Positions 17,812 to 26,822 of a stretch of 64,000 nucleotides of DNA are shown piece after piece. Each line of letters starts with the position of its first letter. The stretch's first letter is position 1. Source of the DNA: Niveispirillum cyanobacteriorum (GTDB lineage Bacteria > Pseudomonadota > Alphaproteobacteria > Azospirillales > Azospirillaceae); assembly GCF_002868735.1 (NCBI RefSeq), contig NZ_CP025611.1, positions 2,536,501 to 2,600,500 on the forward strand, written 5' to 3'. Below the pieces are notes generated by a model, which ran no database searches, was not told the origin of the DNA, and worked only from the letters and a program-made list of their open reading frames with translations. The position numbers and the translations under genes were made by a program.

Positions 17812-17863
17812 TTACAGACTTTACAACATGACAGCAATTGGCATTACAGACTGTGACAGCAAT
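17812..17863. promoter_or_regulatory. Tandem repeats in the aceA / ScfR divergent promoter region
   Basis: TTACAGACT occurs at 17812-17820 and 17844-17852, and TGACAGCAAT at 17829-17838 and 17854-17863, within an AT-rich stretch unlike the surrounding GC-rich DNA. A further TTACA at 17821-17825 fits the pattern. The site lies between the DUF3052-ScfR unit and aceA, where a ScfR regulator would be expected to bind. The repeats are visible; the regulator assignment is inferred. Confidence 0.55.
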
Positions 17864-18028
17864 ACTATTTTACGAAATTCACTCTATTGATCATTTTATG
17901 TCCTGGGTCCATGTTCACCTCAACGGCGCTGCACTGCACACCAAACTCGGTATCGGGAACAAGGTGGCGGAAACAAAAAGCAGCCCGCACGAGACACCAG
18001 AGAGCCCCACCAGGCCAGGAGTTGAGAC

Positions 18029-19315
18029 ATGTCCCCGTTGGACCAGACCCAGAGCATCGATCTCGCCGCCATCCACGCCAAGCGCTATGACGGTATCAAG
18101 CGCGACTTCACGGCTGAGGATGTGCGTCGCCTGTCCGGGTCGGTGAAGATCGAGTACACGCTGGCCGAAATGGGCGCCCGCCGCCTGTGGGAACTGCTGC
18201 ACACCCGTCCCTATGTCCACACGCTGGGCGCCTTCACAGGCAATCAGGCCCTCCAGCACGTCAAAGCCGGCCTGGAAGCCATCTATCTGTCTGGATGGCA
18301 GGTCGCGGCGGATGCCAATCTGGCGGGGCAAATGTATCCCGACCAGTCGCTGTACCCCGCCAATTCCGTCCCCGCCGTTGTGAAGCGCATCAACAATGCC
18401 TTCCAGCGCGCCGATCAGATCCAGACCGCCGAGGGCAAGGGCGATACCTACTGGTTCGCGCCCATCATCGCCGATGCCGAAGCCGGTTTCGGTGGCCCGC
18501 TGAACGCCTTTGAGCTGATGAAGGGCATGATCGAGGCCGGTGCGGCTGCCGTTCACTTCGAAGACCAGTTGGCATCTGAAAAGAAGTGCGGCCATCTGGG
18601 TGGCAAGGTGCTGATCCCGATCCAGCAGTTCATCCGTACCCTGAATGCTGGTCGTCTGGCCGCCGATGTCTGCGGCACGTCCACCCTGGTGGTTGCCCGC
18701 ACCGACGCCGAGTCGGCCCAGTTGATCACCAGCGATGTGGATGAGCGCGACCACCCCTTCATCGACCGCAATGACCGCACGCCGGAAGGCTTCTTCCGCA
18801 TCAAGAAGGGTGTTGGCGTCGATTACTGCATCGCCCGTGCCCTGGAATACGCCCCCTATTCCGATCTGATGTGGTGGGAAACTTCCAAGCCGAACCTGGA
18901 CGAGGCGCGCCGCTTCGCCGAGGCCGTGCACAAGAAGTTCCCCGGCAAGATGCTGGCCTATAACTGCTCGCCCTCCTTCAACTGGAAGGCCAACCTGGAC
19001 GATGCGACCATCGCCAAGTATCAGGCCGAGCTGGGGGCCATGGGTTACAAGTATCAGTTCGTGACCCTGGCGGGCTTCCATAGCCTGAACCTGGCCACCT
19101 TCGAACTGGCCAAGGGCTACAAGGAACGCGGCATGGCCGCCTACTCCGAGATGCAGCAGCGTGAATTCGCTGCCGCCGAGCAGGGCTTCACTGCCGTGAA
19201 GCACCAGCGCGAAGTGGGCACCGGCTACTTCGACGCGGTGGCGGTTGCCATCTCGGGCGGTACGTCGTCGACCACCGCCATGAAGGACAGCACCGAGACC
19301 GATCAGTTCCATTGA
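18029..19315 (+). CDS. aceA: Isocitrate lyase
   Basis: Isocitrate lyase splits isocitrate into glyoxylate and succinate, the first step of the glyoxylate shunt used on acetate and fatty acids. The 428-residue protein has the catalytic KKCGHLGGK loop with Cys187, the metal-binding strand [35 protein letters not shown], and the closing [15 protein letters not shown] lies 8 nt before the ATG. Its 5' region carries tandem repeats and a divergent ScfR regulator, consistent with induction on acetate. A copy of the intergenic repeat family lies after the stop. Confidence 0.96.
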   Translation: MSPLDQTQSIDLAAIHAKRYDGIKRDFTAEDVRRLSGSVKIEYTLAEMGARRLWELLHTRPYVHTLGAFTGNQALQHVKAGLEAIYLSGWQVAADANLAGQMYPDQSLYPANSVPAVVKRINNAFQRADQIQTAEGKGDTYWFAPIIADAEAGFGGPLNAFELMKGMIEAGAAAVHFEDQLASEKKCGHLGGKVLIPIQQFIRTLNAGRLAADVCGTSTLVVARTDAESAQLITSDVDERDHPFIDRNDRTPEGFFRIKKGVGVDYCIARALEYAPYSDLMWWETSKPNLDEARRFAEAVHKKFPGKMLAYNCSPSFNWKANLDDATIAKYQAELGAMGYKYQFVTLAGFHSLNLATFELAKGYKERGMAAYSEMQQREFAAAEQGFTAVKHQREVGTGYFDAVAVAISGGTSSTTAMKDSTETDQFH

Positions 19316-19825
19316 TCGGTTCAGAGGTTCCCCCGAGTGATCCCGGCCGTGGCCGGGGCACTCCGGCGGCGACTGCCGCCGCGCGGCCCATGCCGCGTAA
19401 GCCAAGCCGCCGGATGGCGGCGCCCGGCGCTTGAGGGAACATTATCGTATTGATCCGCTGCCCTTCCTGAACAGGGTGGCGGGTCTGCCGGGGGAAGGGG
19501 CTGCATCCTTCCCTTGGCTCTTGGCCCCCCAGGCTGGAACCTTTCTGCCACCCTCCGCGCTGGATGGGAGGGGGCGGCGGAAAGCCGGTGGACGGCGCGA
19601 TGGATCGCCGACCCCGCCGGATCGTACCGGCCATGGGGCCCTTTCAAACAAACAGAACAGGCGATGGTGGGCGCTCTTCTCTCCCGTCGTCTCTGGGGTC
19701 CGGCCCGCACCCGGACCCCACCCCCGATCCCAGGATGGCAACGCACCGTTCCGCCCTCGCGACAGAGGTGGGCGGTGCTTTGTCTTATCTGGCCCTCCTC
19801 CACCCTTTTACATCAGGAGATGCCC
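19316..19825. other. Intergenic region with repeat and no confident gene
   Basis: About 510 bp lie between aceA and a short reading frame at 19826. The first 125 bp hold repeat copy 3. The rest (about 19441-19815) shows no protein with recognisable motifs on either strand; open frames here are short, mutually overlapping and arginine-, proline- or glycine-rich, as expected by chance in high-GC DNA. No tRNA-like or strong terminator structure is visible. Confidence 0.5.
19362..19440 (+). repeat. Intergenic palindromic repeat, copy 3
   Basis: This copy holds two hairpins, CGGCGGC-GACT-GCCGCCG and then GCCGCC-GGAT-GGCGGC (19406-19421), followed by GCCCGGC and TTGAGGGAAC. The 29-nt run around the second stem is identical to copy 2. 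A CCCGGCC-GT-GGCCGGG hairpin and a GTTCCC that could pair with the terminal GGGAAC lie just upstream (from about 19327). It sits right after aceA, so it may also serve as a transcript end. Confidence 0.75.
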
Positions 19826-19960
19826 ATGGATGGTTACACCCCCCTTGTTCTGGACGACGAACCGGTGATGACACCGGCGATCGCCGACGCAGAAGCCGCA
19901 TGGGTTGCCGTCAGTGTGGGCGACAGCGTGATGTTTGTGTGGTTTGGGGGAGAGGAGTGA
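19826..19960 (+). CDS. Possible small protein, 44 residues
   Basis: ATG at 19826 is preceded by AGGAG at a spacing of 6 nt, one of the better ribosome-binding sites in the neighbourhood. The frame encodes an acidic 44-residue peptide starting MDGYTPLVLDDEPVM and ending VFVWFGGEE-like (MFVWFGGEE), with an aromatic, hydrophobic C-terminal half. I recognise no family. It lies just before the terminator of convergent ilvD. The ribosome-binding site and the amino-acid composition are the only support, so translation is a hypothesis. Confidence 0.35.
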   Translation: MDGYTPLVLDDEPVMTPAIADAEAAWVAVSVGDSVMFVWFGGEE

Positions 19961-19983
19961 GCAGCAAAGCCTGGCAATGGGAC

Positions 19984-20010
19984 AAAAAAAGGGGGACCAA
20001 ACGGCCCCCC
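19984..20010 (-). terminator. Intrinsic terminator of ilvD
   Basis: Read on the - strand, GGGGGGCC-GTTT-GGTCCCCC forms an 8-bp stem with one G-U pair and is followed by seven T. It lies 22 bp after the ilvD stop and could also stall transcripts arriving from the short frame on the + strand. Confidence 0.88.
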
Positions 20011-20032
20011 CTAGCCATTACATCAGACCCGC

Positions 20033-21892
20033 TTACTTCCGCCGCGTCAGTTGCCCGACGTCACGCACAGCACCCTTGGCGGCGGAGGTGGTGAGGGCCG
20101 CATAGGCCTTCAGTGCCTGGGACACGACGCGTTCACGCGGGGCCGACGGCTGCCAGGCATCCACGCCCTTGGCTTCTTCCGCCGCGCGGCGACGGGCCAG
20201 TTCCTCATCCGACACGGCCAGATGGATGCGGCGGTTGGGGATATCGATCTCGATCCGGTCACCTTCCTCCACCAGACCAATGGTGCCGCCTTCGGCGGCT
20301 TCCGGGCTGGCATGGCCGATGGATAGGCCCGAGGTACCGCCGGAGAAGCGGCCATCGGTGATCAGGGCGCAGACCTTGCCCAGCCCCTTCGATTTCAGAT
20401 AGCTGGTCGGGTACAGCATTTCCTGCATACCCGGCCCACCCTTCGGCCCCTCATACCGGATCAGAACGACATCGCCGGCCTGGATGCGGTTGCCCAAGAT
20501 GGCGCTGACGGCGGCATCCTGGCTTTCGAACACGCGGGCCGGACCGGCGAAAACCAGGGCGGAGGCATCCACGCCCGCCGTCTTCACGATGCAGCCTTCT
20601 TCCGCCAGATTGCCGAACAGCACCGCCAGACCGCCATCCTTGGAGAAGGCATTGTCGACGGAGCGGATGACGCCCGTGGCGCGGTCCAGGTCCAGTTCCT
20701 GATAACGGCTGGCCTGGCTGAAGGCCACGGTCGTGCGCACGCCGCCGGGTGCGGCCTTGTAGAAATGCGCGACTTCGGGATTGTTGGTCTGCGCCACATC
20801 CCAGCGGGCCAGCGCCTCGGCCAGGCTGTCAGCATCCACCCGCTTCACATCGGTATGCAGCAGGCCACCGCGCGCCAGTTCGCCCAGGATGGCCATGATG
20901 CCGCCGGCCCGGTGCACATCCTCGATATGCACATCGGCGACAGCGGGGGCCACCTTGCAGATATTGGGCACGCGGCGCGACAGGCGGTCGATGTCCGCCA
21001 TGGTGAAATTCACCTCACCCTCATGTGCGGCGGCCAGCAGGTGCAGGACCGTATTGGTCGATCCGCCCATGGCAATGTCCAGCGCGATGGCATTCTCGAA
21101 CGCCTCGAACGTGGCGATGGAACGCGGCAGCACGCCGTCATCATCCTGCTCGTAATAGCGCTTGGCCAGACCGACAATGCGGCGACCGGCTTCCTCAAAC
21201 AGGCGGCGGCGGTCGGCATGGGTGGCCAGCGTGGTGCCGTTGCCGGGCAGCGACAGGCCCAGCGCCTCCGTCAGGCAGTTCATAGAATTGGCCGTGAACA
21301 TGCCGGAGCAGGAACCGCAGGTCGGGCAGGCCGACCGCTCAATGACCTTCACTTCTTCGTCGGTATATTTGTCGTCGGCAGCGGCGACCATGGCATCGAT
21401 CAGGTCGATGGCGATTTCCTTGCCCTTCACCTGCGCCTTGCCGGCCTCCATCGGGCCGCCGGACACGAAGATCGTCGGGATGTTGAGGCGTAGCGCCGCC
21501 ATCAGCATGCCCGGCGTGATCTTGTCGCAATTGGAGATGCAAACCAAGGCGTCGGCGCAATGGGCGTTGACCATATACTCCACCGCATCTGCAATCACCT
21601 CGCGCGAGGGCAGGGAATAGAGCATGCCGTCATGGCCCATGGCGATGCCGTCATCGACCGCGATGGTGTTGAATTCCTTGGCCACACCGCCGACCGACTC
21701 CACTTCACGCGCGACAAGCTGGCCCAGATCCTTCAGATGCACATGGCCGGGCACGAACTGCGTGAAGGAATTGGCGATGGCCACGATGGGCTTGCCGAAA
21801 TCCTCGTCCTTCATGCCGGTGGCGCGCCACAGGCCACGGGCGCCGGCCATGTTGCGGCCATGGGTGCTTTTGCGGGAACGAAGCTGCGGCAC
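20033..21892 (-). CDS. ilvD: Dihydroxy-acid dehydratase
   Basis: IlvD dehydrates 2,3-dihydroxy acids to 2-keto acids in valine, leucine and isoleucine synthesis, using an iron-sulfur cluster. The 619-residue product starts with a GTG (AAGGAAGA upstream) and the typical [23 protein letters not shown]-terminus in shorter pieces, contains [14 protein letters not shown] and [19 protein letters not shown] (cluster ligands) and the C-terminal [23 protein letters not shown]. Length is normal. It is a single gene with its own terminator. Confidence 0.96.
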   Translation of the reverse strand: MPQLRSRKSTHGRNMAGARGLWRATGMKDEDFGKPIVAIANSFTQFVPGHVHLKDLGQLVAREVESVGGVAKEFNTIAVDDGIAMGHDGMLYSLPSREVIADAVEYMVNAHCADALVCISNCDKITPGMLMAALRLNIPTIFVSGGPMEAGKAQVKGKEIAIDLIDAMVAAADDKYTDEEVKVIERSACPTCGSCSGMFTANSMNCLTEALGLSLPGNGTTLATHADRRRLFEEAGRRIVGLAKRYYEQDDDGVLPRSIATFEAFENAIALDIAMGGSTNTVLHLLAAAHEGEVNFTMADIDRLSRRVPNICKVAPAVADVHIEDVHRAGGIMAILGELARGGLLHTDVKRVDADSLAEALARWDVAQTNNPEVAHFYKAAPGGVRTTVAFSQASRYQELDLDRATGVIRSVDNAFSKDGGLAVLFGNLAEEGCIVKTAGVDASALVFAGPARVFESQDAAVSAILGNRIQAGDVVLIRYEGPKGGPGMQEMLYPTSYLKSKGLGKVCALITDGRFSGGTSGLSIGHASPEAAEGGTIGLVEEGDRIEIDIPNRRIHLAVSDEELARRRAAEEAKGVDAWQPSAPRERVVSQALKAYAALTTSAAKGAVRDVGQLTRRK

Positions 21893-22033
21893 GGGGGTCT
21901 TCCTTCAGGCTTGTTCGAAGATTTCAAAAATGGATCGCTGATGGACAGAATAATATGAATGCAGCCATCAAACCGCATCCAACATTCCTGCAACCCGTAT
22001 ATGCCCCCGTTGGGGAGCGGTTCAAGAAGCGGT

Positions 22034-23248
22034 TCAGGCTGTCCGGGCCAGGGCGGCGCGGCGGCGGACCAGCCGTTCGGCGAATTCCGACAGGCCGATC
22101 AGCAGCACCATGCCCAGCAGCAGCCAGACCGGCAGCACCACCAGCCCCAGATGCTGCGCCAGCCAGCCCAGCGCCCCCGGGATCAGGGTCGCCCCGGCAC
22201 CCGCCGCCGTCATCTGGAACCCAACCGCGTGCGGGGCGATGGCATCCCCCACGCGGATGGGGGTCAGGGAGACCAGCGTGGGGAAGGTGGGGGCAAGGCC
22301 GAAGCCCAGGCCCAGTGCCGCCGCCATGCCTACGGCAGGCGTGGGGAACCACGCGAACAGCAGGGCCGACACCAGGGCAATGGCAAGGCCAGCCCTCAAG
22401 GCGTTCAGCGGCCGCACCCGCGCCGTCACCTGCCCGAACACCAGCCGCCCGAAGGTCAGCGCCCCCCAGTACAGGCCCGCAATGGTGCCGGCAGTGCCGA
22501 CATCGATCCCATGCTGGCGCGTCAGCAGCGTGAACAGCCACTGCCCCGCCGCCATCTCCACCCCGCAATAGACCATGAACAGGCCGACATTCAGCCAGAT
22601 CACCGGGTGGCGCAGCGCGTCAGTAAAGGGGGCGATGGCCGTCGCCGTGCCGTTGCCATCGCCACCCGCATCTTTACTTTCTTCCCACCGCCGCATGGTG
22701 ACCAGGAACATCACCGCCATACCGGCCAGGATCAGGGCGATCAGGGCATAGCCCCATCGCCAGCCGGCCCCCAGAGTAATGGAAGCCGTCATCAACAGCG
22801 GACCGGCGGTGGCACCCAGGCCCCAGGACCCGTGCAGCCAGTTCATGACGCGGGGGGAGAAACGGCGGGCACCATAGAGATTGATGCCTGTATCGATGGC
22901 ACCGCTGGCCAGCCCGCCCAGAATGGCGGCAGGGATCAACAGATAGAAGGACGGCGTCAGGGCATAAGTGGCCAGGCTGGCCACCATGGCGGCACTGCTG
23001 ACCGTCAGGACAACACCCAGGCCCATGCGGCGCACAATGCTGCCCCCGGCCAAACCGGAGAACAGGTAACCGCCCGTGCCGCAGATCAGCAGAATGCCAA
23101 GATTGCCCAGCGGCCGGTCGAAGGTTTCCCGGATGAAAGGCCATGTCACACCGGGCAGCCCATCCGGCAGGCCCAGGCTGATGAAGGCCAGGAACGCCAT
23201 GGCGATCAGGGCGGCCGGCAAACTGGAACGGGGGCGGGAAGGGGTCAT
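22034..23248 (-). CDS. Major facilitator superfamily transporter
   Basis: The 404-residue protein has about 12 hydrophobic helices and the MFS layout, with a soluble loop in the middle (about residues 195-215, RRWEESKDAGGDGNG). The N-terminus LIAMAFLAFISLGLPDGLPGVTWPFIRETF resembles the fucose-permease-like subgroup. The substrate cannot be read from the sequence. The ATG at 23248 is chosen because the upstream 28 residues of the longer frame are not hydrophobic or conserved. Its promoter must lie within the 216 bp shared with divergent exonuclease III. Confidence 0.82.
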   Translation of the reverse strand: MTPSRPRSSLPAALIAMAFLAFISLGLPDGLPGVTWPFIRETFDRPLGNLGILLICGTGGYLFSGLAGGSIVRRMGLGVVLTVSSAAMVASLATYALTPSFYLLIPAAILGGLASGAIDTGINLYGARRFSPRVMNWLHGSWGLGATAGPLLMTASITLGAGWRWGYALIALILAGMAVMFLVTMRRWEESKDAGGDGNGTATAIAPFTDALRHPVIWLNVGLFMVYCGVEMAAGQWLFTLLTRQHGIDVGTAGTIAGLYWGALTFGRLVFGQVTARVRPLNALRAGLAIALVSALLFAWFPTPAVGMAAALGLGFGLAPTFPTLVSLTPIRVGDAIAPHAVGFQMTAAGAGATLIPGALGWLAQHLGLVVLPVWLLLGMVLLIGLSEFAERLVRRRAALARTA

Positions 23249-23464
23249 GATCCGCGGGGCAGGGGGCGATGCCGGCCATACGCAACGGGTCAGGCCGAAC
23301 CGGAAAGAGGCCGGTGTTGGAATCGATATCATGCCCGTGAAGCCTGCGGCAAGACGGGGGCCGGTATGGCTGAACCCCGCTCAGGCCCTTCGCCGGTCTG
23401 GACAGGGACGCCCGGCCCGCCTAATCCTGTTGCCTTCCGTCACCGACGCTCCGAGGCCCTCCCC

Positions 23465-24259
23465 GTGCGTATCGCCACCTGGAACATCAACTCCGTCCGC
23501 CTGCGCATCGACATTGTCGGCAAGCTGCTGGACGAACAGCAACCCGACGTCCTGTGCCTGCAGGAAACCAAGGTGGTGGATGACGCCTTCCCGCGCGGGG
23601 AGTTCAAGGCGCGAGGGTATGAGCATATCCATATCCATGGAATGAAGAGCTATAACGGCGTCGCCATCCTGTCGCGCATCCCCTTTACCTCGCGCGACAT
23701 CCGCCATTCCTGCGGCAAGGAGGATTGTCGCCACGTCCTGGCCACGCTGGAGAACGGGGTGGAGATCCACAATCTCTATATCCCCGCCGGCGGTGACATT
23801 CCCGACCCGGCACTGAACGACAAGTTCGCCCACAAGCTTCAGTTCCTGGAGGAGATGCAGGCCTGGTTCCAGGAGAAGCGGTCACCCGATCAGCCCATGA
23901 TCCTGGTGGGCGACCTGAACATCGCACCCTTGGAGCATGATGTCTGGTCGCACAAGCAGCTGCTGGACGTTGTTTCCCACACCCCGATCGAGGTGGAGAA
24001 GCTGACGGCCCTGCAGAACAGCCTGAACTGGGTCGATGCGGTCCGCCATTTTGTGCCTGCGGATCAGAAGCTGTATAGCTGGTGGTCCTACCGCGCCGCG
24101 GACTGGAACCTGTCCAACAAGGGCCGCCGCCTGGACCATATCTGGGTCACCCCGCCGTTGGCACCCTCCCTGAAGGGCCAGAACATCCTGCGCGAGGCGC
24201 GAGGGTGGGAGCCGAAGCCCAGTGACCATGTGCCGGTCATCGTGGACCTGGATATCTGA
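23465..24259 (+). CDS. xth: Exodeoxyribonuclease III
   Basis: ExoIII is the AP endonuclease and 3'-5' exonuclease of base-excision repair. The 264-residue product starts at a GTG with GAGG nine bases upstream and has the family motifs: MRIATWNINSVRLRI, LCLQETKVVDDAFP, the NLYIPAGGD segment with the catalytic residues, ILVGDLNIAPLEHDVW and the C-terminal SDHVPVIVDL. The start is fixed by conservation from the first residues. It is followed 7 bp later by the convergent histidine kinase stop. Confidence 0.92.
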   Translation: MRIATWNINSVRLRIDIVGKLLDEQQPDVLCLQETKVVDDAFPRGEFKARGYEHIHIHGMKSYNGVAILSRIPFTSRDIRHSCGKEDCRHVLATLENGVEIHNLYIPAGGDIPDPALNDKFAHKLQFLEEMQAWFQEKRSPDQPMILVGDLNIAPLEHDVWSHKQLLDVVSHTPIEVEKLTALQNSLNWVDAVRHFVPADQKLYSWWSYRAADWNLSNKGRRLDHIWVTPPLAPSLKGQNILREARGWEPKPSDHVPVIVDLDI

Positions 24260-24266
24260 TCAGCCT

Positions 24267-25991
24267 TCACACATGCAGGCGCGTCGGCAACCGGATGCTG
24301 ACCGTCGTTCCCTCACCCGGCTCGCTGTCGATGGACAGCGAGCCGCCATGCAGTTCCACCAGTGACTTGGCGACCGGCAAGCCCAGGCCCGTGCCCTCAC
24401 CTGTGCGGGCTAGATGGCTGTTGATCTGGCGGAACGGTTCCAGGGCCAGCGCCACCTCGGTCGGCGTCATGCCACAGCCGGTATCGGTCACCCGCATTAC
24501 CATGTAATCGTCGGGCCAGAGCGGGTCACGTTCCACCGCGACCGTGATGGTGCCGCCCGACGGTGTATATTTCACGGCATTGTTGATCAGGTTCAGCAAT
24601 ACCTGCCGGATCTTCATGGCGTCGGCGCGCAGGTACGGTGCCTTCTCCCCAGAGGAGACGACACGCAGGTCCAGTGACGCCGCCTCTACCCGCCCGCGCA
24701 TCAGGCGCACGCATTCCGCCGCCAGGGTCGGCAGGTCCACGACCTCCAGCCGCAGATCCATCTTGCCGGCCTCAATCTTCGACAGATCCAGAATGTCATT
24801 GATCAGGGCCAGAAGATGCAGGCCGGAACCACGGATGTCCTCGGCATATTCGGCATATTTGGGGTTGCCCATAGGCCCGTGGATACGGTGAACCATCACT
24901 TCGGCAAAGCCGATGATAGCGTTCAAGGGCGTGCGCAGCTCATGACTGGCCACAGCCAGGAACTGTGATTTCGCAGCGGTCGCCTGTTCGGCCTCCGCCC
25001 GCGCCATGCGGGCCGCCGTCTCGCTGGCTTCCAGCTTGGCGACATAACGCCGGACCAGCACCACCAGGGCCAGCACCAGGATGGTGCCGAACACGCCCTG
25101 CAGCAGGATCTGGTTTCGGAACTGACGGTAGGGCTGCAGCACATGGTCGATATCCTGGCCCACCGACACCAGCAGCCGCGTGCCGGGCAGCAGCTCGTAA
25201 CTGGCGATACGATCCTCGCCGTCAATGGGGCTGACGGCGCGGATGATGCCATGGCCGTCGCCTTCACGCGCCGCCCCCACATCGGGCAGGTCGGGATAGG
25301 ACTGCCCAACAATGCCGGGGGTCGACGCACCGCGCGCATAGACGGTGCCGTCCAGGTCCATCAAGGTGGCGATGGCGCCCAGGTCCAGATCGACCGCACT
25401 GAAAAAACCCGCGAAATATTCCGACAGAACATCGCCCACCACGACCGCGATCAGGCTGCCATCAGGTGCCTCCACCCGCACCCAGAAGGGAATGGAGGAC
25501 ATTAGCGGTGTGCGCCCGATGATGGGCTTGCCAAAGCCCAGGCGCGGCGATCCCGGTTCCGTCGCCTGCCGGAAATAATCGCTGTCGGACATGTCCAGGC
25601 CGACCGCGCCGGGCCGGGTCGCGTCCACCACAATGCCGCGCGCATCCATGATGCCCAGGAATTTCGACACCCGGTCCAGCCCCGCCACGCGCCGGCGCAT
25701 TACCTCCAGATCGGCGGGATATCCCGCCTCCACCCGGTCGGACACTTCCTGCAGCAACTGCTGCACCTGACTGACGGTACGGCTGACATGCTGACCGAAG
25801 GCGCGGGTCAGGTTGGCTGTGTCACGCTCAGCATCGGCCAGGGCGTCGAGATAGGAGGAATGGATCTGCCAGCCGACAAGTAGCCACAACCCGCCCAGCA
25901 CCATAGCCGAAAGCAGGTTGATGCCGGTACGGCCCAACAGGGCCATCGAGCGGCCGGAGCGGCCACCCCTGTCTCGGGTTTGCTGTCCCAT
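24267..25991 (-). CDS. Membrane sensor histidine kinase with periplasmic Cache domain
   Basis: This is a 574-residue two-component sensor. Membrane helices lie at about residues 24-43 and 296-314, enclosing a double-Cache-like periplasmic domain (for example FRQATEPGSPRLGFGKPIIG). Then come a short coiled segment, HisKA with the phospho-accepting His350 in ASHELRTPLNAIIGFAE, and an HATPase_c domain with NLINNAVKYTPSGG, VTDTGCGM and GEGTGLGLPVAKSLV. No receiver domain is attached and no response regulator is adjacent, so it is an orphan kinase here. Ligand unknown; Cache domains of this type often bind small carboxylates or amino acids. Confidence 0.88.
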   Translation of the reverse strand: MGQQTRDRGGRSGRSMALLGRTGINLLSAMVLGGLWLLVGWQIHSSYLDALADAERDTANLTRAFGQHVSRTVSQVQQLLQEVSDRVEAGYPADLEVMRRRVAGLDRVSKFLGIMDARGIVVDATRPGAVGLDMSDSDYFRQATEPGSPRLGFGKPIIGRTPLMSSIPFWVRVEAPDGSLIAVVVGDVLSEYFAGFFSAVDLDLGAIATLMDLDGTVYARGASTPGIVGQSYPDLPDVGAAREGDGHGIIRAVSPIDGEDRIASYELLPGTRLLVSVGQDIDHVLQPYRQFRNQILLQGVFGTILVLALVVLVRRYVAKLEASETAARMARAEAEQATAAKSQFLAVASHELRTPLNAIIGFAEVMVHRIHGPMGNPKYAEYAEDIRGSGLHLLALINDILDLSKIEAGKMDLRLEVVDLPTLAAECVRLMRGRVEAASLDLRVVSSGEKAPYLRADAMKIRQVLLNLINNAVKYTPSGGTITVAVERDPLWPDDYMVMRVTDTGCGMTPTEVALALEPFRQINSHLARTGEGTGLGLPVAKSLVELHGGSLSIDSEPGEGTTVSIRLPTRLHV

Positions 25992-26024
25992 TAAAGGCTT
26001 CTATAGCACGCGGTACAGGCCGCG

Positions 26025-26804
26025 TCACGCGGTGGCCAGTTCGCCTGCCAGTTGCAGCATCAATGACAGGTCCGCATCGCGCGACAGGCGGTGGTCGCCA
26101 TCCTTGACCAGGGTGACACGCACATCGTCGCTCTCCAATGCCGCCGCCAGATCCAGGCTGGTCTGCCAAGGAATGTCGGGATCGCACTGCCCGTGCAGCA
26201 GGCGGACAGGGCAGCGGATGGGGATGGGGTTGCTCCCCTTGGCCAACAGAAGATGGGACTGCGCCTCATCCAGCAGATGTTTCGTGATCGGGTATCCGGC
26301 GGGGTCATAGGCCGACGGCGCAATGAACCGCCCATGCCGTTCCAAAGCTTCCAGCTCCGCCGGCCCCAGGCGCGGGCGGATCATGCGTTCGGTGAAGTCG
26401 GGGGCCGGGGCAATGCCCAGCAGCCCCGCCACCCGGTCAGGTCGGGCCAAGGCCAGCAACAGCGTGATCCAGCCGCCCATGGAGGACCCGACCAGGATCT
26501 GCGGCCCCTGCGCCACCCGGTCCAGCACGGCCAGGGCATCATCGCGCCAGCGCCCGATGGACCCGTCCTCCCAATCGCCGCCACTGGCGCCGTGGGCATG
26601 GTAGTCAAAGCGGATGAAGGCCCGGCCTTGGGCCTGTGCCCAGCGTTCCAGCGCCACCGCCTTGGCCCCGCCCATGTCGGACCGGAAGCCCGTCAGGAAG
26701 ATGATGCCCGGCCCTGTACCAGGGCTCTGGCGATAGGCTATGGCGGTTCCGGCCCGATCCAGGCTATGTATCGGCACCTCGCCTTCCATGGCTGCCCCGT
26801 TCAT
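26025..26804 (-). CDS. Alpha/beta hydrolase
   Basis: The 259-residue protein is an alpha/beta hydrolase of the ABHD10/palmitoyl-thioesterase-like sort. The nucleophile elbow is LVGSSMGGW, the acid is likely Asp in HGQCDPDIPW, and the His is in VKDGDHRLS; the N-terminal strand IIFLTGFRSDMGG gives the oxyanion hole. The physiological substrate is unknown. Possible starts are ATG at 26804 and at 26789; a start at 26834 would overlap the divergent glycosyltransferase. Its 5' end is within about 20 bp of that gene, so the two promoters must overlap coding sequence. Confidence 0.75.
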   Translation of the reverse strand: MNGAAMEGEVPIHSLDRAGTAIAYRQSPGTGPGIIFLTGFRSDMGGAKAVALERWAQAQGRAFIRFDYHAHGASGGDWEDGSIGRWRDDALAVLDRVAQGPQILVGSSMGGWITLLLALARPDRVAGLLGIAPAPDFTERMIRPRLGPAELEALERHGRFIAPSAYDPAGYPITKHLLDEAQSHLLLAKGSNPIPIRCPVRLLHGQCDPDIPWQTSLDLAAALESDDVRVTLVKDGDHRLSRDADLSLMLQLAGELATA

Positions 26805-26822
26805 TCGTTCGAAATTCCGCCC

